Notes under the pieces: model-generated
Told to the model about the DNA's origin: nothing
Seen by the model: only the letters and a program-made list of their open reading frames with translations
Databases searched by the model: none
Part shown: in pieces, positions 61,841 to 64,000 of the stretch
Layout: every line of letters begins with the position of its first letter
Position numbering within the stretch: the stretch's first letter is position 1
Source: Companilactobacillus mindensis DSM 14500
Lineage (GTDB): Bacteria > Bacillota > Bacilli > Lactobacillales > Lactobacillaceae
Direction: 5' to 3'
Assembly (NCBI RefSeq): GCF_001434275.1
Contig: NZ_AZEZ01000073.1
Coordinates: 1 to 64,000, forward strand
DNA length: 64,000 nt
Made by a program: the position numbers and the translations under genes

Positions 61841-62302
61841 ATGGCATATAAAGTAAATTTTAAACAAGTTGAATTAACTGGTTTTGAAAGTTCACCATTT
61901 GCGGAACGATTGGCTGGTCTCAGAGCGCATGAGGCAAGATATTTCCGCAATAATTATCGTGTCGATTTTGTAACTATGGCAGTTGATGAGAATCCCGAGA
62001 TCATTAACCGGATCAAAGCTATTTTGTCAGGACAAGGTTTGGATTTACCATATCAAGCCTTGGAAGTTAGCGACTTTGTGGTCAATAATATTCGTTGGTC
62101 GTATGTTTTTTATGACAATGGCTTGGTTATTAGTATCGAATATAGTATTAATCCAGCAGGCAAGCGAGAAATTGGCGTCAAAATGGTCGAAGATGCTGGT
62201 ACGCCGGTTGAATTCGAAGATCGTTGTAAATTCGTACGCCAAAGATCTAATTTAGCTGGTATTATTCGTGAGAGCTATTTTCCACTTAAAGGAAATTTTT
62301 AA
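61841..62302 (+). CDS. Unrecognised 153-aa cytosolic protein
   Basis: I do not recognise this protein. It has no signal peptide, membrane helix or cysteine cluster. It is mixed-charge and begins MAYKVNFKQVELTGFE, with a central alpha segment (ENPEIINRIKAIL) and a beta-rich second half (WSYVFYDNGLVISIEY). ATG start with GGAAGGAG, normal codon use, its own promoter and a terminator, so it is a real gene. It lies between a lectin gene and a sugar-regulator gene, but nothing links it to either. Confidence 0.7.
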   Translation: MAYKVNFKQVELTGFESSPFAERLAGLRAHEARYFRNNYRVDFVTMAVDENPEIINRIKAILSGQGLDLPYQALEVSDFVVNNIRWSYVFYDNGLVISIEYSINPAGKREIGVKMVEDAGTPVEFEDRCKFVRQRSNLAGIIRESYFPLKGNF

Positions 62303-62333
62303 AATTTTTATATAATTATTAGAATCAAACGAA

Positions 62334-62385
62334 AAATAACCTGAGATTTTACTATCGATTGAAGATAGTAAATCTCAGGTTATTT
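62334..62385. terminator. Bidirectional terminator between convergent genes
   Basis: A 22-bp stem with one bulged T (62334-62356, 62364-62385) around a 7-nt loop, with AAATAA/TTATTT ends. It serves both the 153-aa gene and the GntR gene. Confidence 0.85.
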
Positions 62386-62399
62386 ATTTTGAATATCCG

Positions 62400-63125
62400 T
62401 TATAGCGTGATGTCAGCCGTTAATTCACTTGTCTTAAAAGGAAAACGTGATTCAGAAAGTTCAAAGGGTTGGCCATCGTCCAAATAGCTTAATTGATTGA
62501 TAACTAAAACCGGAGCGCCAATTTTGTTGGCAATGCCATTTTCGACATCGATTTTGTTAGCTTCGTCAGCACGAACGATTCGGTGTGAACCCTTGATGTT
62601 CAAGCCATCCTTTTGCAGATGACCGTAGATTGAACCTTCCAGATCTTGTTTGGTTAGGGTTGTAATAGAAGTCGGCATAATTGTATGTTCATAGGCAAAA
62701 ACTTCGCCATTAACGAACCGAACACGCTGGATAACATAAACTGGTTCAGTAGGTTGAATGAGCAATTTGGTAGTTTCTTCTTCAGTAGGGATGCGAGCTG
62801 ATAATTCAAGCACCTTACTGGTAACTTTTTTCCCCTGGTTAGTCGTTGTGGCACCTAATGGTTTATCAATTGGAGAGACTTTACCGTAGTTGTCGCCATG
62901 TTCGCTTTGAATATAATCTTTGCGGACATAGGTACCGGAGCCACGTTTAGAATAGACCATACCTTCGATCATTAAAAGTTGTAGCGCTTTGTGTACCGTT
63001 ATGCGGGTAGTTGAAAATTCTTTGGCAATTTGATTTTGGTCAGGCATCAGTTCCCCGGGAGGGTACTTTCCTTGTTGAATTTGTTTTCTCAAGCCATCAG
63101 CAACGATTTTATATTTGTACGCCAT
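62400..63125 (-). CDS. GntR/HutC family transcriptional regulator
   Basis: This 241-aa regulator has an N-terminal winged helix of the GntR type (LRKQIQQGKYPPGELMPDQNQIAKEF, ITVHKALQLLMIEGM, RGSGTYV) in residues 1-75 and a C-terminal UTRA ligand domain (about 95-235), which usually senses a phosphorylated sugar. ATG 63125 gives the normal start MAYKYKIVADGL; AAAGGGGG lies upstream at a rather long distance. It is divergent from the 6-phospho-beta-glucosidase gene and so is probably its regulator, like BglR or TreR. Confidence 0.9.
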   Translation of the reverse strand: MAYKYKIVADGLRKQIQQGKYPPGELMPDQNQIAKEFSTTRITVHKALQLLMIEGMVYSKRGSGTYVRKDYIQSEHGDNYGKVSPIDKPLGATTTNQGKKVTSKVLELSARIPTEEETTKLLIQPTEPVYVIQRVRFVNGEVFAYEHTIMPTSITTLTKQDLEGSIYGHLQKDGLNIKGSHRIVRADEANKIDVENGIANKIGAPVLVINQLSYLDDGQPFELSESRFPFKTSELTADITL

Positions 63126-63203
63126 TATTAAGCTAATACCCCCTTTATTACCGTTATAGATAATAATATCATTGTTGCTCCCTGTTTTCATTTTCTTTTT
63201 AAT

Positions 63204-63268
63204 GTATATACTTTATATAAAAAAACGTTTACATTATTTTTAAAACATGTATACTGGAAACGTATTCA
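63204..63268 (+). promoter_or_regulatory. GH1 gene promoter with cre-like site and palindromes
   Basis: TTTACA (63228-63233) and TATACT (63250-63255) are 16 bp apart. TGGAAACGTATTCA (63255-63268) fits the CcpA cre consensus except for the first flanking base, and it covers the start site. A second, weaker cre-like site overlaps the -35 (63220-63233, reverse). GTATATAC (63204-63211) and GTATAC (63249-63254) are palindromes like HutC/TreR operators. Carbon catabolite repression is inferred. Confidence 0.65.
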
Positions 63269-63294
63269 AAAGCAACAAAGAGAGGAAGGTGCAT

Positions 63295-64000
63295 ATGACA
63301 GAACAATTACCAAAGAATTTCGCCTGGGGCAATTCAACTTCAAGTATGCAGACTGAAGGGGCTTGGAACATAGGCGGCAAAGGCAAATCTGTTTATGATA
63401 TAAGACCTGCAACTAAGGATTCATCTGATTGGCACGATGCGATTGATGAATATCATCGCTATGATGAAGATTTTGATCTAATGGCTAAACAAGGAATGAA
63501 TTTTTATCGTTTCCAAATTTCTTGGAGTCGGGTAAATCCTGATGGTGATGGTGAATTTAACGAAGAGGGTATCAAATTTTACAGTGATTTGATCGATGAT
63601 TTGTTGAAGAAGAATATTACACCAATGATTTGCTTGTATCACTTTGACATGCCACTACATTTGGCAGAAGAGTATAACGGATTTTTGTCACGACACGTAG
63701 TGGATGCTTTTGTACGTTATGGTAAAGAAATGGTTAAGAGATTCGGTAATCGGGTCAACTATTGGATCACCTTCAATGAACAAAACCTTTATCATGCAAG
63801 TGAAGCCTTTAGGATCGCTGGTTATTTGCAAGGCAACCAAACTGACGATGAATTGTATCAAATCAGTCACCATGTCATGTTGGCTCACGCCGGTGTTGCT
63901 AATTACATTCACGAAAAGACTGACTGTAAAATTGGTGGAATGTTAGCTTACAGCGAGGTTTATCCCGCTTCACCAAATCCCAAAGATGTTCTCTATGCAA
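63295..64000 (+). CDS. 6-phospho-beta-glucosidase, GH1 family (3' truncated by window)
   Basis: The first 235 residues of a glycoside hydrolase family 1 enzyme are present and the frame runs off the right edge. The N-terminal signature FAWGNSTSSMQTEG, the segment FYRFQISWSRVNPDG, and the acid/base catalytic motif WITFNEQN are clear; the nucleophile lies outside. Such enzymes split phosphorylated beta-glucosides brought in by PTS transporters. ATG start with GAGGAAGGTG. It is divergent from the GntR gene, with a CcpA-type site at its promoter. Phospho-specificity is inferred from context. Confidence 0.88.
   Translation, partial: MTEQLPKNFAWGNSTSSMQTEGAWNIGGKGKSVYDIRPATKDSSDWHDAIDEYHRYDEDFDLMAKQGMNFYRFQISWSRVNPDGDGEFNEEGIKFYSDLIDDLLKKNITPMICLYHFDMPLHLAEEYNGFLSRHVVDAFVRYGKEMVKRFGNRVNYWITFNEQNLYHASEAFRIAGYLQGNQTDDELYQISHHVMLAHAGVANYIHEKTDCKIGGMLAYSEVYPASPNPKDVLYA

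Overview
The window is chromosomal DNA from a low-G+C Gram-positive lactic acid bacterium. The evidence is L-lactate dehydrogenase, the order rqcP-divIC-yabR-tilS-hpt-ftsH-hslO-dusB-lysS, clpC-rpoB-rpoC, the str and S10-spc-alpha ribosomal operons, the ECF transporter core, and WxL, SLAP and KxYKxGKxW surface proteins. Family Lactobacillaceae is well supported. A Companilactobacillus-like genus is only a guess from gene order and surface proteins.

Layout. Bases 1-50 are the 3' end of a group II intron (end of domain V, domain VI with a bulged A). Next come a CBS-ACT protein and ldh on the minus strand, separated by a nested-hairpin repeat. 2.3-17.0 kb is a housekeeping run: pth, mfd, a lipid/oligosaccharide flippase, rqcP, divIC, yabR, tilS, hpt, ftsH, hslO, dusB, lysS. 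17.1-17.6 kb is a tRNA operon (Val, Leu, Thr, Gly). 17.8-27.9 kb is clpC, a probable small RNA or leader, rpoB and rpoC. 28-29.4 kb holds an esterase-like hydrolase convergent with a prepilin peptidase. 29.5-32.8 kb is rpsL-rpsG-fusA.

32.8-37.1 kb is an accessory patch between fusA and rpsJ: a metal-binding HMA protein behind a textbook FNR-type operator, a SLAP-domain surface protein, a diverged tandem repeat array with covarying hairpins, and a CPBP membrane protease. 37.2-51.1 kb is the S10-spc-alpha cluster from rpsJ to rplQ, with secY and adk inside and an internal promoter before infA. 51.1-55.4 kb has a large structured RNA ending in a T-run, then ecfA1-ecfA2-ecfT-truA, then rplM-rpsI behind an L13-type leader.

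55.5-64 kb is accessory: a GNAT acetyltransferase, a two-gene McrBC-like restriction system with an unusual N-terminal region, a lectin/WxL surface protein, an unrecognised 153-aa protein, and a GntR-family regulator divergent from a 6-phospho-beta-glucosidase gene that runs off the window and has a cre-like site at its promoter.

The most interesting items are the McrBC-like pair, the FNR-type promoter of the HMA gene, the covarying repeat array near 35.7 kb, and two possible structured RNAs (20.36-20.49 kb and 51.11-51.21 kb). Many core genes start with TTG or GTG. Strong hairpin terminators separate most units.
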